Positions 36,201 to 39,900 of a stretch of DNA of 64,000 nt are shown here, piece after piece. The stretch comes from Patiria miniata (Eukaryota > Echinodermata > Asteroidea > Valvatida > Asterinidae): contig NW_024037048.1 of NCBI RefSeq assembly GCF_015706575.1, forward strand, positions 10,743,512-10,807,511, in the 5' to 3' direction. How positions within the stretch are numbered: position 1 is the first letter of the stretch; every line of letters begins with the position of its first letter. The translations under genes were made by a program, and so were the position numbers. Under the pieces are notes generated by a model. The model searched no databases. It was not told the DNA's origin and saw nothing but the letters and a program-made list of their open reading frames with translations.

Positions 36201-38163
36201 ACGCGCGCCACGAAAATTCTGGATTCGACTGGTACCTTGTAACGTATACATTTGTACATATACAAATATCCCAAGATCTCACGTGCACCAGTACAACCTC
36301 AAAGAACTCAGCACACAATAAAGTTGGCGAAATGTACACTACTGCGCAATTTGCGCATGCGTGTTGAGGCGAAATTTCCCTCTGCGGAGAAGCTACCGTA
36401 GCACGCCGGAGAAGTGAGACCGTGACACCTGCCAAACGCAGCAACATGCAACACTTGTCTAAGTGACAAGCCTGCCCAAAGTAGCAAGATCCATCAGGTC
36501 AAAAGTCCCAAGGCCAAACTGCCTCAGAGTCTGTGGTCACCGAATGCAGCAGGATACAACTCTTGGCATTGTTCAATGGGACTAGCCTTCATCGTCTCAG
36601 AAGTGGCTGTTTATGCACTGTTGTTCGTACATAGCTGAATGCATGAAGTGCACCAGACTTTTCCACCTGATGCACTGTGTTGCGTCTGGCAGGGTTAGGG
36701 TTTACATGTGTGTCACGGTTCCTACACCTTTAGGACAATACAATTCCTTGACTTTTTCATGATTATGAAAACCCATGACCTAAATTATGAAAACCCATGA
36801 CCTAGTTCATCAAAATGCAGATCAAAACTGTAAAATTTGTAAAACTGAAAAACGGAAAGATTTCCATATAAGAAGTTCACTCAACACCCTGTGTACAAAC
36901 CCTATGAGAGTGGACTGAAAAATTCTAAGTGTTTTCTAAGAAAATGCTTGTATTTTCTCACTGCTCAAATGGACTTTGATGACATGAAATTGCTATCTGG
37001 GGGCTTGTTAGTCAATACAGAGGAAAATTAGTGAACTTCTTATATGGAAATCTTTCCCTGAAAAACAACAAAACAATGGCTGTCAATATCAAAATGCTTG
37101 TATCAGCGAAACTTGTTGCAATTTGTCAGAAATTAGATTTCTGATGCTAAATTATGAATAATAATTTATAATAATAATTTATACATTTATATTGTGCAAA
37201 TTCCATAAGAATATGATCAAATGCGCGTCACAATTATTATCCCTGTTCATCAGGAATGAGACCCTGCAGCAGCTTGAGATTCGCGCAATATGGTCTCTAC
37301 CTTCACAGGTACCCATTTGTACTCCTCAGTGGAGAGAGGCAATTGTAGTAAAGTGCCTTGCCCAAGAATACAAGCACCATGTTCCGTATCAGGTTTCGAA
37401 CCCATACCACGGCGCACGAATCAAACACCGTAACCATTGGACCACAGTGTCCCACTATACACATTTTAAAATTCAAAATATATTGGTCCTCACAAAATGC
37501 CATGACTCTTTTTCAAATTCCATGACTTTTCCTGGCCTGGAAATTGAAAATGACATTCCATGACTTTTCCCGGCCTGGAAATTGAAAATGACATTCCATG
37601 ACTTTTCCTGGCCTGGGAATTGAAAATGACATTCCATGACTTTTCCATTTTTTTTCTTCAAAATATATTGGTCCTCACAAAATGCCATGACTCTTTTTCA
37701 AATTCCATGACTTTTCCTGGCCTGGGAATTGAAAATGAAATTCCATGACTATTCCTGGCCTGGGAATTGAAAATGAAATTCCATGACTATTCCTGGCCTG
37801 GAAATTGAAAATGAAATTCCATGACTATTCCTGGCCTGGGAATTGAAAATGAAATTCCATGACTATTCCTGGCCTGGGAATTGAAAATGACATTCCATGA
37901 CTTTTCCTGGCCTGGAAATTGAAAATGAAATTCCATGACTTTTCCTGGCCTGGAAATTGAAAATGAAATTCCATGACTTTTCCTGGCCTGGAAATTGAAA
38001 ATAAAATTCCATGACTTTTCCAGGTTTTTTTTCCCCTGGCGTTGGGAATGCTGCTAGATTGTCTTTAAGTGATCCTTACCTTAAGAAGTGTCTTGAGTGG
38101 TTTTTGCTGTGTTCCATCTCCCGACTCATCGTTTCCTTTCTCCGAGATGTACAACTGCTCCAT
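9107..38163 (-). CDS. NARS1: Asparaginyl-tRNA synthetase, cytoplasmic (complete gene, 19 coding exons)
   Basis: This class IIb aminoacyl-tRNA synthetase joins asparagine to tRNA-Asn in the cytosol using ATP. Joining the 19 exons listed separately gives 1632 bp, 543 aa, close to the 548 aa I know for human NARS1, and every exon junction keeps phase. Seen in order: a eukaryote-specific N-terminal extension (about 1-75), a charged helix (about 78-105), an OB-fold anticodon-binding domain (about 125-215, with WVHRLRRQG and LRDGTG), then the class II catalytic core. Motif 1 lies near 259-268 (GYIEVCPPTM), motif 2 at 316-326 ([11 protein letters not shown]) and motif 3 at 512-517 (GLGLER). The end RCTP matches animal NARS1. 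The start ATG at 38163-38161 has A at -3 and G at +4. All introns have GT..AG ends. The introns are packed with transposons and minisatellites, and four exons have partial upstream copies. No pathway link to neighbouring CHD1 is evident. Confidence 0.97.
9953..10037. repeat. 17-bp minisatellite, five copies
   Basis: Five head-to-tail units of TAGGTTGAACTTGCCCC lie in the intron between NARS1 exons 19 and 18. They are identical except for the last bases. Confidence 0.95.
10327..10458 (-). CDS. NARS1: NARS1 exon 18 (residues 457-500)
   Basis: This 132-bp phase 0/0 exon encodes [20 protein letters not shown] then [20 protein letters not shown] and YTDQ. The VGEIVGGS and PYYWYTD blocks form part of the asparagine pocket in AsnRS/AspRS. 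The acceptor is TATCTCAG and the donor GTAACG. Confidence 0.97.
11607..12043. mobile_element. pogo/Tigger-like MITE
   Basis: The termini are CAGTGGAATGCCGCTATAAC and GGTATAGCGGCGTTCCACTG, flanked by TA on both sides, as expected for the Tc1/mariner-pogo group. It is 437 bp with no transposase. A second copy is at 16063-16468. Confidence 0.75.
12388..12471 (-). CDS. NARS1: NARS1 exon 17 (residues 429-456)
   Basis: This 84-bp phase 0/0 exon encodes [20 protein letters not shown] then EDRRLTES (human [28 protein letters not shown]). The acceptor is GATTGCAG and the donor GTGAGT. Its first ~51 bp and acceptor are duplicated at 12615-12705. Confidence 0.96.
12421..12790 (-). repeat. Tandem copy of NARS1 exon 17 acceptor and 5' half
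   Basis: The block beginning CTGCATGTAGAAGGATTTAA is present at 12421 (true exon) and again at 12615, a 194-bp period. The extra copy includes the first ~51 bp of exon 17, its GATTGCAG acceptor, and the adjoining intron up to the AAACCCACAAAAGTAATCC stretch. Confidence 0.9.
12783..13010. repeat. Interspersed repeat, CAAAATCCTCC family, copy 1
   Basis: It carries shared blocks GGAGGGATGACCACTGCCTG, CAGTGACATCCTGGAGCAG and GGTCCGGCCCAAGACCTTGA. Related copies lie at 22686-23090 and 34216-34645, and a diverged relative at 25265-25605. All are in NARS1 introns and none is coding. No termini were resolved. Confidence 0.7.
13474..13521 (-). CDS. NARS1: NARS1 exon 16 (residues 413-428)
   Basis: This 48-bp phase 0/0 exon encodes [16 protein letters not shown], matching human [16 protein letters not shown]. 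The acceptor is TTTGTAG and the donor GTAAAA. Confidence 0.93.
13692..14330. mobile_element. GACTCGAGTC-rich element (hAT-like MITE)
   Basis: The ends (..ATGTTGTAACGAGTCAC and ..GAGTCATTACAACTCTG) form a loose inverted repeat, and the interior has dozens of GACTCGAGTC/GAGTCGAGTC palindromes. The CAGAGTTGTAA terminus suggests hAT affinity, but no clear target duplication was found. Its right edge abuts a LINE fragment. Confidence 0.6.
14334..14640 (+). pseudogene. Decayed LINE reverse-transcriptase tail
   Basis: The translation shows [18 protein letters not shown], then [13 protein letters not shown], typical of the C-terminal part of CR1/L2/jockey-type non-LTR reverse transcriptases. A frameshift near 14525 moves the expected LHWLPV block into another frame. 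It is truncated at 5', lacks endonuclease and polymerase motifs, and is dead. Confidence 0.75.
14890..15003 (-). CDS. NARS1: NARS1 exon 15 (residues 375-412)
   Basis: This 114-bp phase 0/0 exon encodes [20 protein letters not shown] then [18 protein letters not shown] (human PPKRPFKRMNYSDAIVWLKEHD). The acceptor is TTTTCAG and the donor GTAGTC. Confidence 0.96.
15176..15500. repeat. Dispersed repeat shared with 61545-61790
   Basis: Blocks such as GTGTTATATTACAGGGACAA and GGAAAACACAAAGC recur as reverse complement at 61570-61640. It is non-coding, with no termini defined. Confidence 0.65.
15501..15962. mobile_element. Palindromic mariner-like MITE, copy 1 (5' end lost)
   Basis: Its two ~200-bp arms are reverse complements (TTCTGCATGCAGCACTTTC .. 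GTGCTACATGCAGAACTTC). It ends in CACCCTG followed by TA. The left tip is truncated. It is one of four copies in the window. Confidence 0.8.
16063..16468. mobile_element. pogo/Tigger-like MITE, copy 2
   Basis: The left end is TACAGTGGAAAGCTGCTATA and the right end TAGCAGCGTTCCACTA. It is homologous to 11607-12043 throughout and has no coding capacity. Confidence 0.75.
16533..16668 (-). CDS. NARS1: NARS1 exon 14 (residues 329-374)
   Basis: This 136-bp exon completes Glu329 and encodes [20 protein letters not shown] onward to LIMEFNP, matching the human [23 protein letters not shown] region. The acceptor is GATGTAG and the donor GTGAGA. Three truncated acceptor copies lie upstream at 16718-16903. 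Confidence 0.96.
16718..16903 (-). repeat. Three truncated copies of NARS1 exon 14 acceptor
   Basis: Three copies of the exon 14 start occur at about 16718-16764, 16783-16818 and 16849-16903, each with GTATACC/GTTTACTC plus flanking intron. The last reads [12 protein letters not shown] in minus translation, and two of the three keep a usable CAG/GAG before GTATAC. They lie just upstream of the true exon. Confidence 0.85.
17124..17245 (-). CDS. NARS1: NARS1 exon 13 (residues 289-329, motif 2)
   Basis: This 122-bp exon encodes [20 protein letters not shown] and [20 protein letters not shown] plus two bases of Glu329. It holds class II motif 2 ([11 protein letters not shown]), with the ATP-binding arginine. 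The acceptor is TGTCTAG and the donor GTAAGT. This is the only copy with a complete 3' half. Thirteen truncated copies lie upstream in the same intron. Confidence 0.96.
17246..18482 (-). repeat. 134-bp array of NARS1 exon 13 acceptor copies, part 1 (9 copies)
   Basis: Nine copies of a 134-bp unit follow the true exon. The block AAGACGTCAC lies at 17313, 17448, 17582, 17716, 17850, 17984, 18118, 18252 and 18386. Each unit holds ~54 bp of intron 3' end, the CTTGTCTAG acceptor and the first ~85 bp of exon 13 ([19 protein letters not shown]), then jumps back into intron sequence. The motif 2 region is missing from every copy. Confidence 0.95.
18483..19468. mobile_element. 986-bp element splitting the exon 13 array
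   Basis: The termini CAGTGTTCTCCAAC and GTTGGAGAACACTG are perfect inverted repeats, and TGATTT of the array unit is duplicated on both sides. The interior includes a GC-rich block (18520-18600) but no credible gene. Part of it (18690-18920) is homologous in reverse to 39540-39900. A hAT-like terminus is possible, though hAT duplications are normally 8 bp. Confidence 0.8.
19469..20010 (-). repeat. 134-bp exon 13 acceptor array, part 2 (4 copies)
   Basis: Four more units (AAGACGTCA at 19512, 19646, 19780 and 19914) continue the array beyond the inserted element. These share private changes (GTCATCTAGTG) not seen in part 1, so they form a separate expansion. The CTAG acceptor is kept in three. 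The outermost unit reads CTTG. Confidence 0.93.
20098..20896. mobile_element. Element with CATATTCATGAAACC ends carrying a nested MITE
   Basis: The ends CCATATTCATGAAACCGTAC and GTTTCATGAATATTGC are inverted repeats. The interior is filled mostly by the MITE at 20351-20835. It is non-coding and no target duplication was confirmed. Confidence 0.55.
20351..20835. mobile_element. TATAGTCCATCATTTG MITE, copy 1
   Basis: The termini ATATAGTCCATCATTTG and CAAATGATGGACTATAG are inverted repeats of about 17 bp. The interior has CpG-rich GCGCGC blocks. A second, opposite-orientation copy is at 53463-53996, and one isolated end lies at 26083-26123. Confidence 0.8.
20975..21052 (-). CDS. NARS1: NARS1 exon 12 (residues 263-288, motif 1)
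   Basis: This 78-bp phase 0/0 exon encodes [20 protein letters not shown] then DFFGEQ. It carries the invariant motif 1 proline and the EGGATLF substrate-pocket stretch. The acceptor is TTCGTCAG and the donor GTAAGT. Confidence 0.95.
21137..21635. mobile_element. Palindromic mariner-like MITE, copy 2 (complete)
   Basis: It starts CAGGGTGAGTAAAA and ends TTATTCGCCCTG, with TA on both sides. The two arms match over nearly their whole length (~240 bp each), including GTTCTGTCCACGGATCAC, so the element can fold into one long hairpin. It is 499 bp and non-coding. Confidence 0.88.
21681..22079. mobile_element. TTAA-type MITE, copy 1
   Basis: The ends CCAGTTCGCATCGG and GGCGCAAAGTGG are imperfect inverted repeats. 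TTAA follows the right end and TCAA the left. It is homologous along its length to 49285-50303, which has clean TTAA on both sides. This points to piggyBac/Kolobok-type transposition. Confidence 0.75.
22313..22349 (-). CDS. NARS1: NARS1 exon 11 (residues 250-262)
   Basis: This 37-bp exon completes Cys250 and encodes [12 protein letters not shown] (human FRDHFFDRGYYE), the start of class II motif 1. The acceptor is CTTGTAG and the donor GTATGT. Confidence 0.9.
22549..22589 (-). CDS. NARS1: NARS1 exon 10 (residues 237-250)
   Basis: This 41-bp exon encodes [13 protein letters not shown] plus two bases of Cys250, matching human MSKILKARSMVTRC. The acceptor is TTTCACAG and the donor GTAAGT. It is too short to be found as an open frame. 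Homology and phase define it. Confidence 0.9.
22686..23090. repeat. Interspersed repeat, CAAAATCCTCC family, copy 2
   Basis: It is homologous to 12783-13010 and 34216-34645 (GACCACTGCCTCAATCCTGC, GGTCCGGCCCAAGACCTTGA). It is flanked by GGGTTAA stretches and is non-coding. Confidence 0.7.
23229..23285 (-). CDS. NARS1: NARS1 exon 9 (residues 218-236)
   Basis: This 57-bp phase 0/0 exon encodes [19 protein letters not shown], the linker entering the catalytic core (human ESDVDVQLNNRHMMIRGEN). The acceptor is GTTGCAG and the donor GTGAGT. Confidence 0.94.
24152..24185. repeat. Short tetranucleotide repeat
   Basis: A (GACA)n run passes into (GACC)n just downstream of NARS1 exon 8. Confidence 0.9.
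24242..24328 (-). CDS. NARS1: NARS1 exon 8 (residues 189-217)
   Basis: This 87-bp phase 0/0 exon encodes [20 protein letters not shown] then GGADNLVNE, almost identical to human NARS1. The acceptor is CCGTCAG and the donor GTAAAT. Its acceptor and first ~45 bp are copied about five times in the intron just upstream (24400-24950). Confidence 0.96.
24400..24950 (-). repeat. About five copies of NARS1 exon 8 acceptor and 5' half
   Basis: Copies of the exon 8 start (CCTGGTGCCTG on the plus strand) lie at about 24435, 24545, 24727, 24826 and 24918, spaced roughly 95-180 bp. The nearest reads [15 protein letters not shown], an open frame into the true exon's intron. Four keep an AG before the GCACC-type exon start. 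In the copy nearest exon 7 the AG is lost. Confidence 0.9.
24961..25041 (-). CDS. NARS1: NARS1 exon 7 (residues 162-188)
   Basis: This 81-bp phase 0/0 exon encodes [20 protein letters not shown] then VLPEGKT, matching the human YNGVLLSTESSVAVYG strand pair of the OB fold. The acceptor is GTGTCAG and the donor GTAAGC. Confidence 0.95.
25787..25857 (-). CDS. NARS1: NARS1 exon 6 (residues 138-161, OB fold)
   Basis: This 71-bp exon starts with the last two bases of Gly138. It encodes [20 protein letters not shown] then DKL, the OB-fold core typical of class IIb synthetases. The acceptor is TTGTAG and the donor GTACGT. Confidence 0.95.
25979..26049 (+). pseudogene. tRNA-like sequence (SINE head or tRNA pseudogene)
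   Basis: It has an A-box-like stretch (TGGTCGAGTGGTAAG), a good T-arm with B box (GTGGGTTCGAATCCCAC) and a following TTTTT. The anticodon arm does not fold well. It is followed at 26083-26123 by one end of the TATAGTCCATCATTTG MITE family. It lies in the intron between NARS1 exons 6 and 5. Confidence 0.5.
26577..26655 (-). CDS. NARS1: NARS1 exon 5 (residues 112-138, OB fold)
   Basis: This 79-bp exon encodes [20 protein letters not shown] then HRLRRQ and the first base of Gly138. It contains the first OB-fold strands. The acceptor is TTGCAG and the donor GTGAGG (phase 1), complementary to the next exon. Confidence 0.95.
27015..27489. mobile_element. Palindromic mariner-like MITE, copy 3
   Basis: It starts TA|CAGGGTGAGTAAAC and ends AATCACCCTG. 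The arms share GTTCTGTCCACGGATCAC and its complement. It has lost ~24 bp relative to copy 2. Confidence 0.85.
27655..27744 (-). CDS. NARS1: NARS1 exon 4 (residues 82-111)
   Basis: This 90-bp phase 0/0 exon encodes [20 protein letters not shown] and then [10 protein letters not shown], nearly identical to the human [16 protein letters not shown] segment. The acceptor is TTTTCAG and the donor GTAAGT. The 6.9-kb intron before it (27745-34652) holds the two CENP-B-like exons. Confidence 0.95.
27928..28516. mobile_element. Inverted-repeat element with TTGGAGGGGTC arms
   Basis: The left arm (ACACCGCAAAAC .. TTGGAGGGGTC .. TATATAGACCTTTGGGGAATG) is repeated in reverse on the right over ~170 bp. The interior is non-coding. 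A solo left arm occurs at 57200-57420. Confidence 0.75.
28517..29708. other. Intron DNA, nothing recognised
   Basis: This ~1.2-kb stretch of the NARS1 intron lies downstream of the CENP-B-like exons. It holds short homopolymers (G run at 29020-29036) and no gene, DDE motif or repeat that I could place. Confidence 0.5.
29709..30503 (-). CDS. CENP-B/pogo-type DNA-binding exon, copy 1 (nested in NARS1 intron)
   Basis: This open exon of 265 codons runs [11 protein letters not shown] to RHNIRFKQ. It has a pyrimidine-rich acceptor (TTTGTCACCACAAG) and a donor (AAACAG|GTTAGA), both in phase 0. The first ~135 residues hold four units of a ~34-aa Ser/Lys/Glu-rich repeat, each with a SDHTSID-like core. 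Then comes a psq-type helix-turn-helix ([20 protein letters not shown].. [12 protein letters not shown]) and a CENPB-type helix-turn-helix ([20 protein letters not shown] .. [17 protein letters not shown]). That pair is the DNA-binding half of CENP-B and of Tigger/pogo/jerky transposases. No DDE nuclease domain is visible downstream. It may be one exon of a nested gene or domesticated factor, or a transposon remnant kept open by chance or selection. Confidence 0.75.
30810..31307 (-). CDS. CENP-B/pogo-type DNA-binding exon, copy 2 (nested in NARS1 intron)
   Basis: This open exon of 166 codons runs [11 protein letters not shown] to RHIIKFNQ. It is flanked by an acceptor (TTTTGTCAATGCAAG) and a donor (AATCAG|GTCAGG), again phase 0/0. 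The same psq-type ([20 protein letters not shown] .. ASTLSTILK) and CENPB-type ([20 protein letters not shown] .. [15 protein letters not shown]) helix-turn-helix pair follows only one copy of the Ser-rich N-terminal unit. It lies 306 bp from copy 1 on the same strand and is clearly paralogous but diverged, with no frame break. No DDE domain follows. Confidence 0.75.
31431..31720. repeat. Dispersed repeat (CCTATTGGTNGAGAGCC), copy 1
   Basis: It shares TCTTAAACGGGTGATAAAGA, GGACTCCTAT and TGCGCCACATTGC-like blocks with 38530-39000 and 59685-60058, all in plus orientation. The function and class are unknown. Confidence 0.7.
32135..33972. mobile_element. hAT-like non-autonomous transposon
   Basis: The termini CAAGCCTGTTCGATAT and ATACCGAACAGGCTTG are inverted repeats. 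The 8-bp CATGCGAC is duplicated exactly on both sides (32127-32134, 33973-33980), as for hAT. Subterminal regions are rich in ATATCG motifs. It is 1838 bp with no transposase and includes a tRNA-like remnant at 33199-33273. Confidence 0.88.
33199..33273 (-). pseudogene. tRNA-like sequence inside a hAT element
   Basis: It carries an A box (AGCTCAGTCGATAA) and B box (GGGTTCGAATC) about 40 nt apart and is followed by a T-run. The acceptor stem pairs poorly and the anticodon loop is uncertain, so I call it a tRNA-derived remnant. It sits within the 1838-bp hAT-like insertion. Confidence 0.5.
34216..34645. repeat. Interspersed repeat, CAAAATCCTCC family, copy 3
   Basis: It has the same block order as copy 2. 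It ends right at the donor side of NARS1 exon 3 (GGTTAGGGTTAATAAGTCATTAC). A short antisense piece lies at 34825-34955. Confidence 0.7.
34653..34745 (-). CDS. NARS1: NARS1 exon 3 (residues 51-81)
   Basis: This 93-bp phase 0/0 exon encodes [20 protein letters not shown] followed by a Lys/Glu-rich helix ending EKREKRE-like. It corresponds to the WNVISKSQLKNIKK region of the N-terminal extension. The acceptor is CATTTCAG and the donor GTAATG. Confidence 0.93.
35612..35677 (-). CDS. NARS1: NARS1 exon 2 (residues 29-50)
   Basis: This 66-bp phase 0/0 exon encodes [20 protein letters not shown] plus DK. It aligns with the GKEPFPTIYVD segment of human NARS1. The acceptor is TTTGCAG and the donor GTGAGG. 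Confidence 0.93.
35678..37190. other. NARS1 intron 1, 3' half, nothing recognised
   Basis: It contains a short GT repeat (36028-36042) and a duplicated CATGACCTAAATTATG-like stretch near 36760. No gene or classifiable repeat was seen. Confidence 0.5.
37250..37460 (-). mobile_element. tRNA-derived SINE, copy 1
   Basis: On the minus strand a tRNA-like head (A box GTGGTCCAATGGTTACGG, B box GGGTTCGAAACC) precedes a body with TGGGCAAGGCACTTTACTAC and AAATGGGTACCTGTGA. The CAAGGCACTT body block is widespread in animal SINE/LINE tails. A second copy is at 39168-39420. Confidence 0.75.
37475..38023. repeat. 38-bp minisatellite near NARS1 exon 1
   Basis: About 13 units of a 38-bp repeat (CCATGACTTTTCCTGGCCTG + GAAATTGAAAATGAAATT) have few variants. 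On the gene strand the array begins ~55 bp after the exon 1 donor, and each unit contains a CAATTTCCAGG acceptor-like stretch. Confidence 0.93.
38080..38163 (-). CDS. NARS1: NARS1 exon 1 (residues 1-28, start codon)
   Basis: It encodes the N terminus [13 protein letters not shown]... ending KTLLK, matching the eukaryotic NARS1 N-terminal extension. The donor is AAG|GTAAGGATC. The ATG sits in a favourable context (AAAAGATGG). I cannot tell whether the 5' UTR continues here or is spliced from farther upstream. A 38-bp minisatellite starts about 55 bp downstream of the donor. Confidence 0.93.
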
Positions 38164-38529
38164 CTTTTCTCCTTTAACCAAAAAGAGCAAAGTTATGCAA
38201 AAAATGCGCTATTGGTGTGCTGCTATCAATTGAATTTGAAATTGAAACTGACTCCTCAAAACTGTGTTTATATGTCCCCATACAGATCACTTTTATAAAC
38301 TACACGATGCAACATGAAGTAATGGTACACGTACAATGTACATGTACATGTACATGTAAAATGTAGATGATGTAACATCATATACCTTAATAATATTACA
38401 GTAATGGTTTAGTTTAGGACACCTCCCTTTTACATGTTTCCTTCAAAAACAACTTTTGGAACGGACTGTCAAATTTTCCCAAAGTGACTTTTTGCAGGCT
38501 CTTAGCAGTCTTTTTTTTATTTACAATTC

Positions 38530-39000
38530 ATATTACAGACGGTTTACCCATTACTATTGGTTGAGAGCCCAACACGTGGCTGGTCTTAAATGGTTGATAA
38601 AGACATGGCTAGCTGGTCTTAAACACTTTTCCTGTGTCACATGAAATTTGGACTCCTATGAAATCATGGAGGATTAAACCAAGTGCCTTTTAAAGTTTTA
38701 GGCCTACTGGTTGAACGTTCACAATCCTCATGTAGGCATGCGCAGCACTACCAGTACCACCAGCATGTGTCCCTTCTCTATGGTACCAGTGAGTCAGTAT
38801 TTCCATAGAGAAAGGACACATGGTATTTCATAGTCCTAAATTCACACTTCACCGGCACAGCTGCGTTCTGCGCCACAGTGCAGCATGCGCGACGCATGCG
38901 CCAACCGCCATATAAAAGGAGTTGCTTACGACTTTTGGCGAGATGGACATTCCATAATATAGCTAGAGGAGGGGTGTTTAAAAAAACATGAAGTAAAATT
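38530..39000. repeat. Dispersed repeat (CCTATTGGTNGAGAGCC), copy 2
   Basis: It is homologous to 31431-31720 and 59685-60058 and ends near GACATTCCATAATATAGCTA. It lies about 370 bp upstream of the NARS1 start. I see no clear promoter motif in it. Confidence 0.7.
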
Positions 39001-39040
39001 GTGGAAATGTACGTGTATAGGTAGTCAAATACATGTAGTA

Positions 39041-39064
39041 TAATAATAATAATAATAATAATAA
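39041..39064. repeat. (TAA)n microsatellite
   Basis: About eight units of TAA/AAT lie in the intergenic region. Confidence 0.95.
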
Positions 39065-39167
39065 TCGACATTTAAGAACACTCTTATTAGTAAACTAAAT
39101 CACAGCGCTTACAGTATTATTATTACCCCTGATCATTGGGCCAATTAATCATTCCAAATACCATCTC

Positions 39168-39420
39168 AGCTCCCTGGGGAGTATACAGCTGGATGCTGCC
39201 TGTTAGGGTGCAAGCAAGCTAATTCAATCACAATAACCATCTCTGCCCTCACAGCTAGGTACCCATTTACTCCTGGGTGGAGAGAAGCAATGAGTGACAA
39301 AGTGCCTTGCTCAAGGGCACACGCACCATGACCCCGGCTGGACTCAAACCAACAACCCGCAGCTTTACCCACAGACCACGAATCCAGTGTCCTTAACCAC
39401 GAGGCCACAGCACTCCACAC
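39168..39420 (-). mobile_element. tRNA-derived SINE, copy 2
   Basis: The minus strand reads TGTGGCCTCGTGGTTAAGGA (A box), GGTTTGAGTCC (B box), then CCCTTGAGCAAGGCACTTTG and AGTAAATGGGTACCTAGCTG. It belongs to the same family as 37250-37460. Confidence 0.8.
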
Positions 39421-39538
39421 TCCATAATGTTTGACTTGTTTTGACTTAAATTGGTCTGAAAAGTTTTGATATTGAAAAGATTTTTCCCTTCAGTGACTTA
39501 AGTATCAGCCATCAGAAAGTGATATAAAAAGGGCGATC

Positions 39539-39900
39539 GTGTATCTACGGGCCCGGTTCCTTAGTTTTTTTTTAGGGAACAAAATCCACTTTAAATACAC
39601 TGTTATAATTACTGGACCTACCAAACTAATTGGCAACATTAAGAACATACAGGTATGTCATAGATAAAGGGCAGGGTTTCGAATTTTTGAGGGGAATTTG
39701 GGGGTAAAATTACGATGACGACAAAAGTTAACACGAAAATAAAGATGGCGATCACTCACGCAAACATGCAAGTCGATGTACCGTGAGCGCGGAACCAACG
39801 GGCCCGTAAACCGCGTAGGAAATTCATAATTTCTATTCTACCCCAAGAAACTATTCAAAAATTACCAAAAAGGTGTCATTGAGGGAAGTCTGCTTTAGGT
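39539..39900. mobile_element. Fragment homologous to the 18483-19468 element
   Basis: It is the reverse complement of about 18690-18920: ACCAAACTAATTGGCAAC, ACAGGTATGTCATAGATAAA and AAGTCTGCTTTAGGT match. It is interrupted at its right edge by the 39901-43118 insertion. Confidence 0.75.

Noticed and set aside
36002..36367. 121-residue plus frame with Cys/Val repeats
   Set aside because: It runs through a GT microsatellite, has no homology that I recognise and no splice context.
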